DNA from: an uncultured Acetatifactor sp.
GTDB taxonomy: Bacteria; Bacillota; Clostridia; Lachnospirales; Lachnospiraceae
Length of the DNA: 7,757 nt
Direction: 5' to 3'
Assembly (NCBI GenBank): GCA_947644185.1
Contig: CANRZC010000105.1
Coordinates: 1 to 7,757, forward strand
Of the stretch, positions 1 to 5,842 are shown one piece after another. The translations under genes and the position numbers were made by a program. Within the stretch, counting starts at the first letter, position 1; each line of letters opens with the position of its first letter. The notes below the pieces were generated by a model that was given only the letters and a program-made list of their open reading frames with translations, did no database searches and had not been told where the DNA came from.

Positions 1-1817
1 AGACCATAGATATCCTCAGAGGAAAGGGGCTGCGGGTGAAGAGCATTGTGCTCACTGCCAAAGAAAAAATTTGCTTTATGGAAGAGACAGAGTGCAATCC
101 AGAGAATTGCCCCTATGCCAGAGGACATTATGACCGCATCAATGATGCAGTGTACGATATGCTAGTAGCCAAAGAGAGCTTTGACCGAGAGACTATCGCA
201 GCCTATGCAGAGAGTCATAGGGTCTGTCCCTTTGAATTGTGTCTGGATGCCAGCATTTTTGCTGATGTGGTTATCTGTGATTACAACTATCTCTTCGATC
301 CCCATGTATACCTGAAACGCTTTTTCGGGGAGAGTGTGGCGGGAAATTATGTGTTTTTAATTGATGAAGCCCACAATCTGCTGGAACGGGGCAGGGAGCT
401 GTACAGCGCAGTTTTGCGGAAAGAAGATTTTATGGAACTGCGCAGGGAATTGAAAAAGACAGTAGTGTCAAAAAATGACACAAGGCATGAAAAGGGGAAG
501 AAAGCGGATGTTTCCGGGCAAATGACCCTTGAAACACTGCCAGTTCTGACAGATGTGTCGCAGGGAGACGATATCATTGACCAGATCAGTACCGAACCTC
601 AGCTGCGTGAAAACGGCACACAAACTATCAGCGGCTATGGCAGGAGAAGTGTTCTGGTGCGGCAGGGCTATGGAGACAAACTGCTCTATCATTTAGAGAA
701 ATGCAATCGAGAGCTTTTGACCTTGAAACGCCAGTGTGAGGACTATTGTCTTGTGGAGAGCATAGAGACATTTACAGAAAGCCTTATGAGGCTGCGGGCG
801 GTGCTGGAGGATTATCTGTCAGAGCAGGAGGAGGGGCAGCTGCCTGTGCGGGAAATGCTCCTAAGCTTTTATTTTGAGATCAGTCATTTCTTTGCCATAT
901 ATGAGCTGCTGGATGAGAATTATGTGAAATACACACAGCTTCAGGAGGATGGCAGCTTTTTGGTGAAACTATTGTGCGTAAATCCAGGCGAAAACCTGAA
1001 GAAGTGCATGGGGCGAGGGCGCAGTACGATTCTGTTTTCTGCAACCTTACTGCCCATTCAGTATTATAAGAAGCTTCTGGGAGGGGAGACCTGGGACTAT
1101 GAAGTGTACGCCCAGTCTGTATTTCACCCTGCAAAGCGGGCCCTGCTTGTGGCAAGTGATGTAACCAGTAAGTATACCAGGCGCTGTGCGGATGAATATG
1201 GAAATATGGCGCTATACATTGAAGAAATTGTGAAAAACCGTCATGGCAATTACATGGTATTCTGTCCCTCCTATGCGTTTTTGCGGACTGTCCATGAAAG
1301 ATATGTGGATAACTTTGGGGGAGAGGGCAGAGAGTGCATCTTGCAGAGTGAATCCATGAGTGAGGCGGACCGGGAGGATTTTCTGGACCGATTCCGTGGA
1401 GCGGTTGCTATAGAGGCGGGGGCCTCAGACCGAATGCTCATTGGCTTTTGCGTTTTGGGAGGGATCTTTGGCGAGGGCATTGATTTAAAATATGACAGCT
1501 TGATAGGCGTGATAATTGTGGGCACAGGACTGCCCCAAGTTTCGGCGGAAAGAGAGATTCTAAAGACCTATTTTGAGGAAAATGGCGAGAGTGGCTTTGA
1601 CTATGCCTATCGGTATCCGGGCATGAACAAGGTCCTGCAGGCCGCTGGGCGGGTGATTCGCACAGCGGAGGATGTGGGCATCATTGCACTGCTGGACGAA
1701 CGCTTTCTGCAGCCAGCTTATCGCAGACTCTTTCCCAGGGAGTGGGGACAGTTTGAGACTGTGACAGTCAATACAGTGGCAAAGCGGGTGGAACGTTTTT
1801 GGAATGAGTGGCTGTGA
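1..1817 (+). CDS. XPD/DinG-family iron-sulfur DNA helicase, 5'-partial
   Basis: This is an ATP-dependent superfamily 2 helicase of the DinG/XPD (COG1199) type, expected to unwind DNA 5'-3' in repair or replication-conflict processing. The frame is open to the window edge from base 3, so the GTG at 36 is not a credible start and the N-terminal Walker A part is missing. Counting residues from that GTG, four cysteines (13, 20, 25, 64) are placed like the Fe-S cluster ligands of XPD. A DEAH box follows at 110-113, an SAT motif III at 335-337, motif V (GGIFGEGIDL) at 474-483, and motif VI (QAAGRVIRT) at 535-543. These are the family's ATPase and DNA-coupling motifs. Residues about 143-213, in the Arch-like region after the DEAH box, are hydrophilic and look like an insertion. 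In clostridia this family may carry an N-terminal nuclease domain, but that part is outside the window. No clear terminator follows the TGA stop. Function is inferred from motifs; the family call is firm, the exact biological role is not. Confidence 0.93.
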   Translation, partial: TIDILRGKGLRVKSIVLTAKEKICFMEETECNPENCPYARGHYDRINDAVYDMLVAKESFDRETIAAYAESHRVCPFELCLDASIFADVVICDYNYLFDPHVYLKRFFGESVAGNYVFLIDEAHNLLERGRELYSAVLRKEDFMELRRELKKTVVSKNDTRHEKGKKADVSGQMTLETLPVLTDVSQGDDIIDQISTEPQLRENGTQTISGYGRRSVLVRQGYGDKLLYHLEKCNRELLTLKRQCEDYCLVESIETFTESLMRLRAVLEDYLSEQEEGQLPVREMLLSFYFEISHFFAIYELLDENYVKYTQLQEDGSFLVKLLCVNPGENLKKCMGRGRSTILFSATLLPIQYYKKLLGGETWDYEVYAQSVFHPAKRALLVASDVTSKYTRRCADEYGNMALYIEEIVKNRHGNYMVFCPSYAFLRTVHERYVDNFGGEGRECILQSESMSEADREDFLDRFRGAVAIEAGASDRMLIGFCVLGGIFGEGIDLKYDSLIGVIIVGTGLPQVSAEREILKTYFEENGESGFDYAYRYPGMNKVLQAAGRVIRTAEDVGIIALLDERFLQPAYRRLFPREWGQFETVTVNTVAKRVERFWNEWL

Positions 1818-1889
1818 AGGGGTTACGAGTCAGAAGAATTTGCATAGATGAAACGGATGAAAGAGAATTTCTATGGGGAAAAATGGAAA

Positions 1890-1921
1890 TGACAGATGTG
1901 ATTTAAAAAGTGACAGATGTG
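1890..1921. repeat. Pair of 11-bp direct repeats
   Basis: TGACAGATGTG occurs at 1890-1900 and again at 1911-1921. The starts are 21 bp apart, which is two helical turns, so both copies would present the same face to a protein. The pair abuts the DnaA-box-like cluster that begins at 1926. This is seen directly; a protein-binding role is inference. Confidence 0.6.
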
Positions 1922-1925
1922 TAAA

Positions 1926-2004
1926 TGTGGATAACTCTGTGGATTTTGTGGATTTTTTGGAAAAAGATCTTCCAGGAAATGACAATCAGTTCAAGTTATC
2001 CACA
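1926..2004. promoter_or_regulatory. Cluster of DnaA-box-like 9-mers
   Basis: TGTGGATAA at 1926-1934 is the exact complement of the consensus DnaA box TTATCCACA. Two near-boxes, TGTGGATTT at 1938-1946 and 1947-1955, follow in the same orientation, the second directly abutting the first. A perfect TTATCCACA lies at 1996-2004 in the opposite orientation. Four sites within 79 bp, two of them perfect, is well above chance for an intergenic region. An AT-rich stretch of about 100 bp follows (2060-2160). No dnaA, dnaN, rpmH or gidA gene is present here, so this is more likely a DnaA-titration or DnaA-regulated site than the chromosomal origin. The sites are seen; DnaA binding is inferred. Confidence 0.65.
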
Positions 2005-2079
2005 AAATTGAGCCCCAGAGGAGTAAAAATCGAACTGAACTAGTCAATGGATCTTTAGCCATTCTTAATAAAATACATA

Positions 2080-2108
2080 TTGACATATGATATTATATGA
2101 CGTATAGT
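2080..2108 (+). promoter_or_regulatory. Sigma-A promoter of the padR operon
   Basis: A perfect -35 TTGACA (2080-2085) and a -10 TATAGT (2103-2108) are separated by the ideal 17 bp. Transcription would begin near 2115, giving a leader of about 60 nt before the padR start codon at 2175. Two palindromes overlap or follow the promoter, so it is probably repressed by its own first gene product. Confidence 0.8.
2084..2099. promoter_or_regulatory. Candidate PadR operator 1, inside the promoter spacer
   Basis: The 16-bp sequence CATATGATATTATATG is a palindrome with a single mismatched pair. It overlaps the last two bases of the -35 and fills most of the -35/-10 spacer. Its right half, with the preceding bases (ATATTATATG, 2090-2099), is repeated exactly at 2123-2132 in operator 2, 33 bp or about three helical turns downstream. 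AT-rich CATAT/ATATG dyads suit the winged-helix PadR family. Binding is inferred. Confidence 0.6.
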
Positions 2109-2120
2109 ATAGACATCAAT

Positions 2121-2145
2121 CAATATTATATGCCATATAATATTG
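2121..2145. promoter_or_regulatory. Candidate PadR operator 2, perfect 25-bp palindrome
   Basis: Two perfectly complementary 12-bp arms (CAATATTATATG at 2121-2132 and CATATAATATTG at 2134-2145) surround a single central C. The site lies about 6-30 bp after the predicted transcription start, so a bound repressor could block promoter clearance or cooperate with operator 1. In the transcript it could also fold as a weak AU-rich hairpin, but no U-run follows, so it is not a terminator. Confidence 0.7.
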
Positions 2146-2174
2146 TATGAAATAAATGATAAGGAGCAAATTGG

Positions 2175-2492
2175 ATGGTATTTAATACAGGTGCAGCGCT
2201 TTTGGATGCCATTGTGCTGGCCGTTGTGTCCAAGGAGCCAGAGGGGACCTACGGGTATAAGATCACCCAGGAAGTTCGACAGGTTATCGAATTGTCGGAA
2301 TCCACGCTTTATCCTGTGTTGCGCAGACTGCAGAAGGATGAATGCCTGGAGGTATATGACATGGAATGCGCAGGCAGAAACAGGCGCTATTATAAGGTAA
2401 CCAGTAGAGGCTGGGCACAGTTACAATTATATGAGAGCGAATGGCGAAGATATGCGGACAAAATTACAGGGTTGTTTGAAGGAAGAGTTTGA
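2175..2492 (+). CDS. PadR-family transcriptional regulator
   Basis: This is a 105-residue winged-helix DNA-binding protein of the small PadR class, expected to act as a dimeric cytoplasmic repressor. The family pattern is clear: an N-terminal helix with LLDAIVLAVV (10-18), YGYKITQEV (26-34), the recognition region STLYPVLRRLQKDECLE (43-59), and the wing with GRNRRYYKVTSRG (67-79). A short C-terminal helix follows for dimerisation. The start is fixed by AAGGAG at 2161-2166, 8 nt before ATG. An upstream in-frame alternative was not needed. It heads a cluster with the DUF1700 gene 33 bp downstream and the DUF4097 gene after it, an arrangement known from other Firmicutes. The two palindromes over and after its promoter suggest autoregulation. 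The inducing signal cannot be read from the sequence. Confidence 0.93.
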   Translation: MVFNTGAALLDAIVLAVVSKEPEGTYGYKITQEVRQVIELSESTLYPVLRRLQKDECLEVYDMECAGRNRRYYKVTSRGWAQLQLYESEWRRYADKITGLFEGRV

Positions 2493-2525
2493 AAAGTATG
2501 AAGGATTGTACAAGGGGGTACAGAT

Positions 2526-3419
2526 ATGAACAGAGCGGATTTTATGAATCAGCTTGAAAGCCTGCTTCAGAGCGTTGCTTCCAGCGAGCGGGAGGAGGCA
2601 ATTCAGTATTATAATGACTATTTCGATGACGCGGGAGCAGAGAATGAGCAGGCAGTTATCGAGGCGTTGGGAAATCCAGCCAGAGTGGCAGAGAATATTA
2701 GGCGGGATCTGTTGGACAGTGGCTATGGGAAAAAGCCTGCAGGGAAAGCTAAGGCCTCTGACAGAGCGCTGATGGAGTATGGCCAGGAGGAACAAGAGAG
2801 CGAGGCGGATAAGCGGAGGGAAGAGACAACAGATGCCTCCGGGCAGAATCGCTCAGAAGGGAATTTCGGCAGAGCTGGTCAGGGATACGAAGGTGCCAAA
2901 ACAGAGTCTGCAGGCTGGAATCCTTTTGAGGAGGGATATGGGAGATCTGCGGAGGGTACCCCCTTAGATGAGGATGCGTATCGATGGAGCCATGATACTG
3001 CAGGATGGTTTGGAGAGAAGCCTGAGAAACAAAGAGCCAATGGTCTGCCGGTTTGGGCCATTGCGCTGTTGGTGACTGTGCTGATATTCGCGTTCCCGTT
3101 TCTGGGTGGATTGCTCATGGGGCTTATCGGTATCCTGATAGGATGGTTTGGTACCATACTTGGCATTGGGGTGGCATCAGGCGTTCTGCTGCTTGTGTTT
3201 GTGGTGATGGCGGTGGTAGGCATTATCTGTCTCTTTGTGAATCCCTGGGTGGGGATAGCTATGATAGGAGCCAGCTTGTTGGTGGGATGCTTTGGCATTT
3301 TGCTGCTGATGCTGACTGTGGCTATGGCAGGAATCGTGACACCTGCTATCTTTCGAGGAATTTCTGCCCTGTTTCGCTTTTGCAAGAGAAAGCTGGCTAT
3401 AATGACAGCAGGCAGATAA
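2526..3419 (+). CDS. DUF1700/HAAS-domain membrane protein
   Basis: This is a 297-residue protein with three parts. Residues 1-65 are a helical DUF1700 (HAAS) domain, recognisable from MNRADFMNQLESLL, the EREEAIQYYNDYFDDAG segment and the EALGNPARVAENIRRDL segment. Residues about 66-172 are a polar, Gly/Glu/Ser-rich linker that is probably disordered. Residues about 175-276 form a very hydrophobic region with roughly four membrane helices (about 175-198, 199-222, 223-248, 250-276), followed by a short basic tail (RFCKRK). The start has AAGGGGG at 2512-2518, 7 nt before ATG. The gene lies 33 bp after padR and 67 bp before the DUF4097 gene, so the three are probably cotranscribed. DUF1700 proteins commonly accompany PadR regulators; here it probably senses the membrane or passes a signal from it. 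The biochemical mechanism is not known from sequence. Confidence 0.88.
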   Translation: MNRADFMNQLESLLQSVASSEREEAIQYYNDYFDDAGAENEQAVIEALGNPARVAENIRRDLLDSGYGKKPAGKAKASDRALMEYGQEEQESEADKRREETTDASGQNRSEGNFGRAGQGYEGAKTESAGWNPFEEGYGRSAEGTPLDEDAYRWSHDTAGWFGEKPEKQRANGLPVWAIALLVTVLIFAFPFLGGLLMGLIGILIGWFGTILGIGVASGVLLLVFVVMAVVGIICLFVNPWVGIAMIGASLLVGCFGILLLMLTVAMAGIVTPAIFRGISALFRFCKRKLAIMTAGR

Positions 3420-3428
3420 CACTAGGAT

Positions 3429-3454
3429 GATGCAAGCAGGGGATGCAAGCAAAT
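3429..3454. repeat. Short tandem repeat in the gene spacer
   Basis: GATGCAAGCA occurs at 3429-3438 and again at 3442-3451, a 13-bp period in the 67-bp gap between the DUF1700 and DUF4097 genes. It has no dyad and no obvious function; it may simply be a local duplication. Confidence 0.4.
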
Positions 3455-3486
3455 AGGGTTTCAGAACAGAAAGGGTTGAGATAGCA

Positions 3487-4584
3487 ATGAAGAGATTCAT
3501 GAAGAGCTGTGCAATTATAGTATTCATATTTGCAATTATTGGGGCAGTGTTCATCACAGTGGGAGGCGCTGTGGCAGGGAGAACGACTATTTCTAGGACA
3601 GTGGAAGAGGCCACTAAGGGGAGAGTGCGGATGGGGACTGACTGGGGACTGCATTCCTATGGAAAGGGGCCAGTGAACTGGATCTTACAACTGCTGGATT
3701 TCTCTTTTCACGCGGATGTTGATATGCCAGAGGTGCCAGAGGTGCCAGAGGTACCGGAAGCGCCAGAGGCACCGGAAGCACCAGAAGCGCCGGATGTACC
3801 TATGGTGGATAATGGGTACAGCACTTGGTTTGACGGAGATGACGGCGACCATGTAATAACATATTCTCACAGCAGCAAAGTATACGAAGGGGATGTGGAT
3901 AGATACTGTCCTGGGGAGGATATCAAGAATCTGGATGTTGAGATAGGGGGCTGTCTTTTGAAGACAGCAGCATCGCCGGACAATCACCTGTATCTGGAGG
4001 TAACGGATGCCTACAAATTTCAGGGCTATGTGGAAGATGACACGCTGTATATAAAGTCCACCAGCAGATATCTGGATGATGTGGGAGACTGCAGGATTAC
4101 GCTGTATGTGCCAGAGAATTATCAATTTCATGAGGCGGAGATAGAATTGGGAGCCGGGGAACTGGTTTTGGACAATTTGTGGGCTGACGAAGCTTTGCTG
4201 GACGTTGGGGCTGGACAGATTCTTGTGCAGGATACAGCGAAAATCACCAAATTGGACATCTCTGTGGGAGCAGGGAACGTGGAGCTTTCCGATTTAGAGA
4301 CCAAAGAGCTGGATGTGGAAATAGGCATGGGTGCCTTTGTGGTAAATCGAGCTGAAATAGGAAGCAGTGCCGATGTGGAATGTGCTATGGGAAGTGTGGA
4401 AATGACATTGGAGGGCCGTGAGGAGGACTATAACTATCAGCTGGAATGCGCAATGGGCAACATTGCGTTAGATGGAAAGGACTACGGGGGATTCGGACAG
4501 GAGAAGTCCATAGATAACAATGCCTCCCGGGACATGGACTTAGAGTGTTCCATGGGGTATATAGGAATCTGGTTTCTGAACTAA
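3487..4584 (+). CDS. DUF4097-family membrane-anchored beta-repeat protein
   Basis: This 365-residue protein has an N-terminal hydrophobic segment (about 8-30) after basic residues (MKRFMKS). With no clear signal-peptidase site, it is probably a membrane anchor with the rest outside the cell. Residues 81-104 are eight Pro-Glu/Asp-Val/Ala triplets that would form a stiff stalk. Residues about 130-365 are a DUF4097-like region of short beta strands, with glycine turns recurring about every 20 residues: LGAG 221, VGAG 240, VGAG 260, IGMG 279, CAMG 299, CAMG 321, CSMG 354. This pattern suggests a right-handed beta-solenoid. The ribosome binding site is weak (AAGGG at 3471-3475, 11 nt from ATG), suggesting lower expression than its upstream neighbours. 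It is the last gene of the PadR cluster. The function of DUF4097 is unknown; a role in envelope sensing or a surface adhesin is inference. It ends about 107 bp before a hairpin terminator. Confidence 0.88.
   Translation: MKRFMKSCAIIVFIFAIIGAVFITVGGAVAGRTTISRTVEEATKGRVRMGTDWGLHSYGKGPVNWILQLLDFSFHADVDMPEVPEVPEVPEAPEAPEAPEAPDVPMVDNGYSTWFDGDDGDHVITYSHSSKVYEGDVDRYCPGEDIKNLDVEIGGCLLKTAASPDNHLYLEVTDAYKFQGYVEDDTLYIKSTSRYLDDVGDCRITLYVPENYQFHEAEIELGAGELVLDNLWADEALLDVGAGQILVQDTAKITKLDISVGAGNVELSDLETKELDVEIGMGAFVVNRAEIGSSADVECAMGSVEMTLEGREEDYNYQLECAMGNIALDGKDYGGFGQEKSIDNNASRDMDLECSMGYIGIWFLN
3727..3798 (+). repeat. 9-bp tandem repeat encoding PE[V/A] triplets
   Basis: Eight 9-bp units encode three PEV, four PEA and one PDV triplet inside the DUF4097 gene. 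The synonymous codons vary (CCA/CCG, GAG/GAA), so the repeat is not freshly expanded, but the first two units are identical and the third differs by one base. Copy-number changes would keep the frame and alter stalk length. Confidence 0.85.
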
Positions 4585-4619
4585 CCCCCATTTTGCAAAT
4601 TTCATTATACAGCCAAAAC

Positions 4620-4633
4620 GCCGCTTCAGCGGC
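4620..4633. repeat. GCCGCT hairpin, inverted copy of the valS-leader motif
   Basis: GCCGCT (4620-4625) and AGCGGC (4628-4633) form a perfect 6-bp stem with a 2-nt spacer; folding as RNA would open the inner pair. Read on the minus strand it is ATGCCGCT-GA-AGCGGCG followed by TTTT, so it could be a weak additional terminator for the minus-strand gene ending at 4730. The same core, ATGCCGCT...GCGGCG, recurs on the + strand at 6232-6249, and a close variant at 6146-6160. Confidence 0.55.
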
Positions 4634-4636
4634 ATA

Positions 4637-4661
4637 GACCACAGAACGCAGTTCTGTGGTC
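4637..4661. repeat. Perfect 11-bp inverted repeat with 3-nt loop
   Basis: GACCACAGAAC (4637-4647) and GTTCTGTGGTC (4651-4661) are perfectly complementary around a GCA loop. The stem is very stable as RNA but has no U-run on either side, so it is not a standard terminator. It lies between two other hairpins in the convergent spacer and may be an RNA 3'-end stabiliser or part of a palindromic repeat. Confidence 0.7.
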
Positions 4662-4691
4662 AAGAACAAGGAGTGAAAGGGTGCAAGGCTG

Positions 4692-4722
4692 GAAGAATGC
4701 CCGTGCACTTCGGGCATTCTTC
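4692..4722. terminator. Probable bidirectional terminator
   Basis: GAAGAATGCCCG (4692-4703) pairs perfectly with CGGGCATTCTTC (4711-4722) around a 7-nt loop. The outer stem is A/G-rich on the left and T-rich on the right, so on either strand the 3' half ends in TTCTTC. It begins 8 nt beyond the stop codon of the minus-strand ECF gene and lies about 110 bp past the + strand DUF4097 stop. That fits a shared terminator for convergent genes. The pure U-tail is weak, so efficiency is uncertain. Confidence 0.7.
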
Positions 4723-4729
4723 ATTCCGT

Positions 4730-5650
4730 TCACACTTCTACAAACAACCCAGACTTCTTCAAAGCCGGGCGCAGAGCCAGGTAGAAAATCGAAGCTGCGA
4801 TGACTGCGATGACAGCATTTACCCCGGTAGTGAGAGTGGCCATTTTTGCCAGCATAGATGCAACATCCTGGGGCACACCCAACAGATAAGTTTTGTAGAA
4901 GTAGCCTACAACCGGGTCTGCTACCACATTAAAGAGCATGCCACTGGCGGAGGCTACCACAGCGGTAATAGCTACCTTTTTCCTATCCTTCATCAGGCTC
5001 AGATGGGAGATCCTATGGGCTACCAGTCCTACGATGAGACCAATGCAGAGCTTTAACAGAAAAGTTTTGGGAGCGCTGGTCACATAACCTGTGGTCAGAT
5101 CACCAATGGTCATACCCACAGCGCCGGCTAGGCCACCCCAATAGCCGCCCAGCAATAGGGCTGCCAGCACGCAGAAGACATTACCAAAGTGGAAGGAGGT
5201 TCTTTCCAGACCTACCGGAATGTCAAATTTGATGAAAGCAAAGCCGATGTAGCAAAGCGCCGCCAGAAGCCCTGCCTGGGCCAGACGGCTGATATCAGCC
5301 TGGGCTTTGGGTCTGCCAACCACTGCGTTGTAAATGCCGCGCGCTGCCAGCAGAATGGCAAAAAACACTAGCACCAGGCTGTAAGAGTAGGGACGCTCCA
5401 GCCGTAGTTTCTCGGCGGACAGCGCTTCTGCCTGTTCAGACAGAGCATCCAGATCCCCTTCTGCAGTACCTTCCTCCAGGGCTTTTATCTGGGTTTTGAT
5501 TTCTGAGAGCTGTGTGCTTATGGCAATGGATTCCTGATAGCTGGTACGGTATGTGTACACTGCGAAAAGGATGCCTGCCACCAACAGGACAGCTCCCATG
5601 ATCAAAAGACCATAACTTTTTCTATTTCCTTGCATTTGATTTCCATTCAT
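4730..5650 (-). CDS. ECF transporter S component with N-terminal coiled-coil extension
   Basis: This 306-residue membrane protein is a substrate-binding S component of an energy-coupling-factor vitamin/micronutrient importer. Residues about 120-295 carry the core of the PF07155-like family, recognised by AGLLAALCYIGFAF, FHFGNVFCVLAALLLGG, GAVGMTIGDLTTGY, TSAPKTFLLKLCIGL and the last two hydrophobic helices. A small-residue AxxxA (A126, A130) in its first core helix is the type of motif used to dock with the ECF T component. Residues 1-115 are extra: a membrane helix (13-34), a Glu/Gln/Ala-rich coiled coil (about 38-86) and a second helix (88-112). S components are usually about 170-200 residues, so the extension is unusual. 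The start is supported by AAGGAGG (5658-5664) 7 nt upstream. No T or A component is adjacent, so it probably uses shared group II modules. The substrate cannot be assigned. Confidence 0.88.
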   Translation of the reverse strand: MNGNQMQGNRKSYGLLIMGAVLLVAGILFAVYTYRTSYQESIAISTQLSEIKTQIKALEEGTAEGDLDALSEQAEALSAEKLRLERPYSYSLVLVFFAILLAARGIYNAVVGRPKAQADISRLAQAGLLAALCYIGFAFIKFDIPVGLERTSFHFGNVFCVLAALLLGGYWGGLAGAVGMTIGDLTTGYVTSAPKTFLLKLCIGLIVGLVAHRISHLSLMKDRKKVAITAVVASASGMLFNVVADPVVGYFYKTYLLGVPQDVASMLAKMATLTTGVNAVIAVIAASIFYLALRPALKKSGLFVEV

Positions 5651-5669
5651 TTGGATACCTCCTTGTGCT

Positions 5670-5683
5670 AGGCCTTTGGGCCT
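5670..5683 (-). promoter_or_regulatory. Small hairpin just upstream of the ECF gene ribosome binding site
   Basis: AGGCC and GGCCT flank a 4-nt loop (CAAA on the minus strand), ending 5 nt before the AAGGAGG. It could modulate translation, but it is short and I see no recognisable riboswitch aptamer (for example no TPP-box sequence) in the 130 nt leader. Confidence 0.4.
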
Positions 5684-5768
5684 TGCTATGTTAGTGACAG
5701 TGTAGCGAAAAAGTGGTATGAGAGAAAGTGCCAGAATAGAACTTTTTTACCAGACCAGATAAAAGCGG

Positions 5769-5797
5769 AATAGAAATTTCAGAAATGCTCTTGACAA
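5769..5797 (-). promoter_or_regulatory. Possible promoter of the ECF gene
   Basis: On the minus strand TTGTCA (5792-5797) and TCTATT (5769-5774) are 17 bp apart. Both boxes deviate from consensus. The -35 would overlap the complementary -35 of the valS promoter (TTGACA, 5791-5796) inside the CTTGA/TCAAG inverted repeat at 5790-5804, so the two divergent promoters might compete. Tentative. Confidence 0.3.
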
Positions 5798-5819
5798 AAT
5801 CAAGCTGACAGAATATAGT
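5791..5819 (+). promoter_or_regulatory. Sigma-A promoter of the valS T-box transcript
   Basis: Perfect -35 TTGACA (5791-5796) and -10 TATAGT (5814-5819) are separated by 17 bp. Transcription would begin near 5826, about 17 nt before the first base of the T-box stem I. Confidence 0.85.
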
Positions 5820-5842
5820 AGGCATAGAAATAGAGGGAACAA

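Noticed and set aside
36..38. GTG as the start codon of the helicase
   Set aside because: No ribosome binding site suits it, the frame is open to the window edge with family-like sequence before it, and a helicase starting here would lack Walker A.
1926..2160. Chromosomal origin of replication (oriC)
   Set aside because: DnaA boxes plus AT-rich DNA resemble an origin, but none of the usual oriC neighbours (dnaA, dnaN, rpmH, gidA) is present, and the AT-rich part is well explained as promoter and operators.
2143..2400. 85-codon ORF starting upstream of padR in another frame
   Set aside because: It overlaps padR in a different frame, starts within the palindromic operator, has no ribosome binding site, and gives no recognisable protein.
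3727..3798. CRISPR-like or non-coding tandem array
   Set aside because: The units are 9 bp without spacers and lie in frame within a clear gene, encoding PE triplets.
3685..4131. 148-codon minus-strand ORF opposite the DUF4097 gene
   Set aside because: It is a shadow of the repeat-bearing gene; its Trp/His/Leu/Arg-rich repeats are the complement of the PE codons.
5651..5790. Vitamin riboswitch upstream of the ECF S-component gene
   Set aside because: I looked for TPP, FMN, cobalamin and folate type conserved sequences on the minus strand and saw none; only a short AGGCC/GGCCT hairpin is present.
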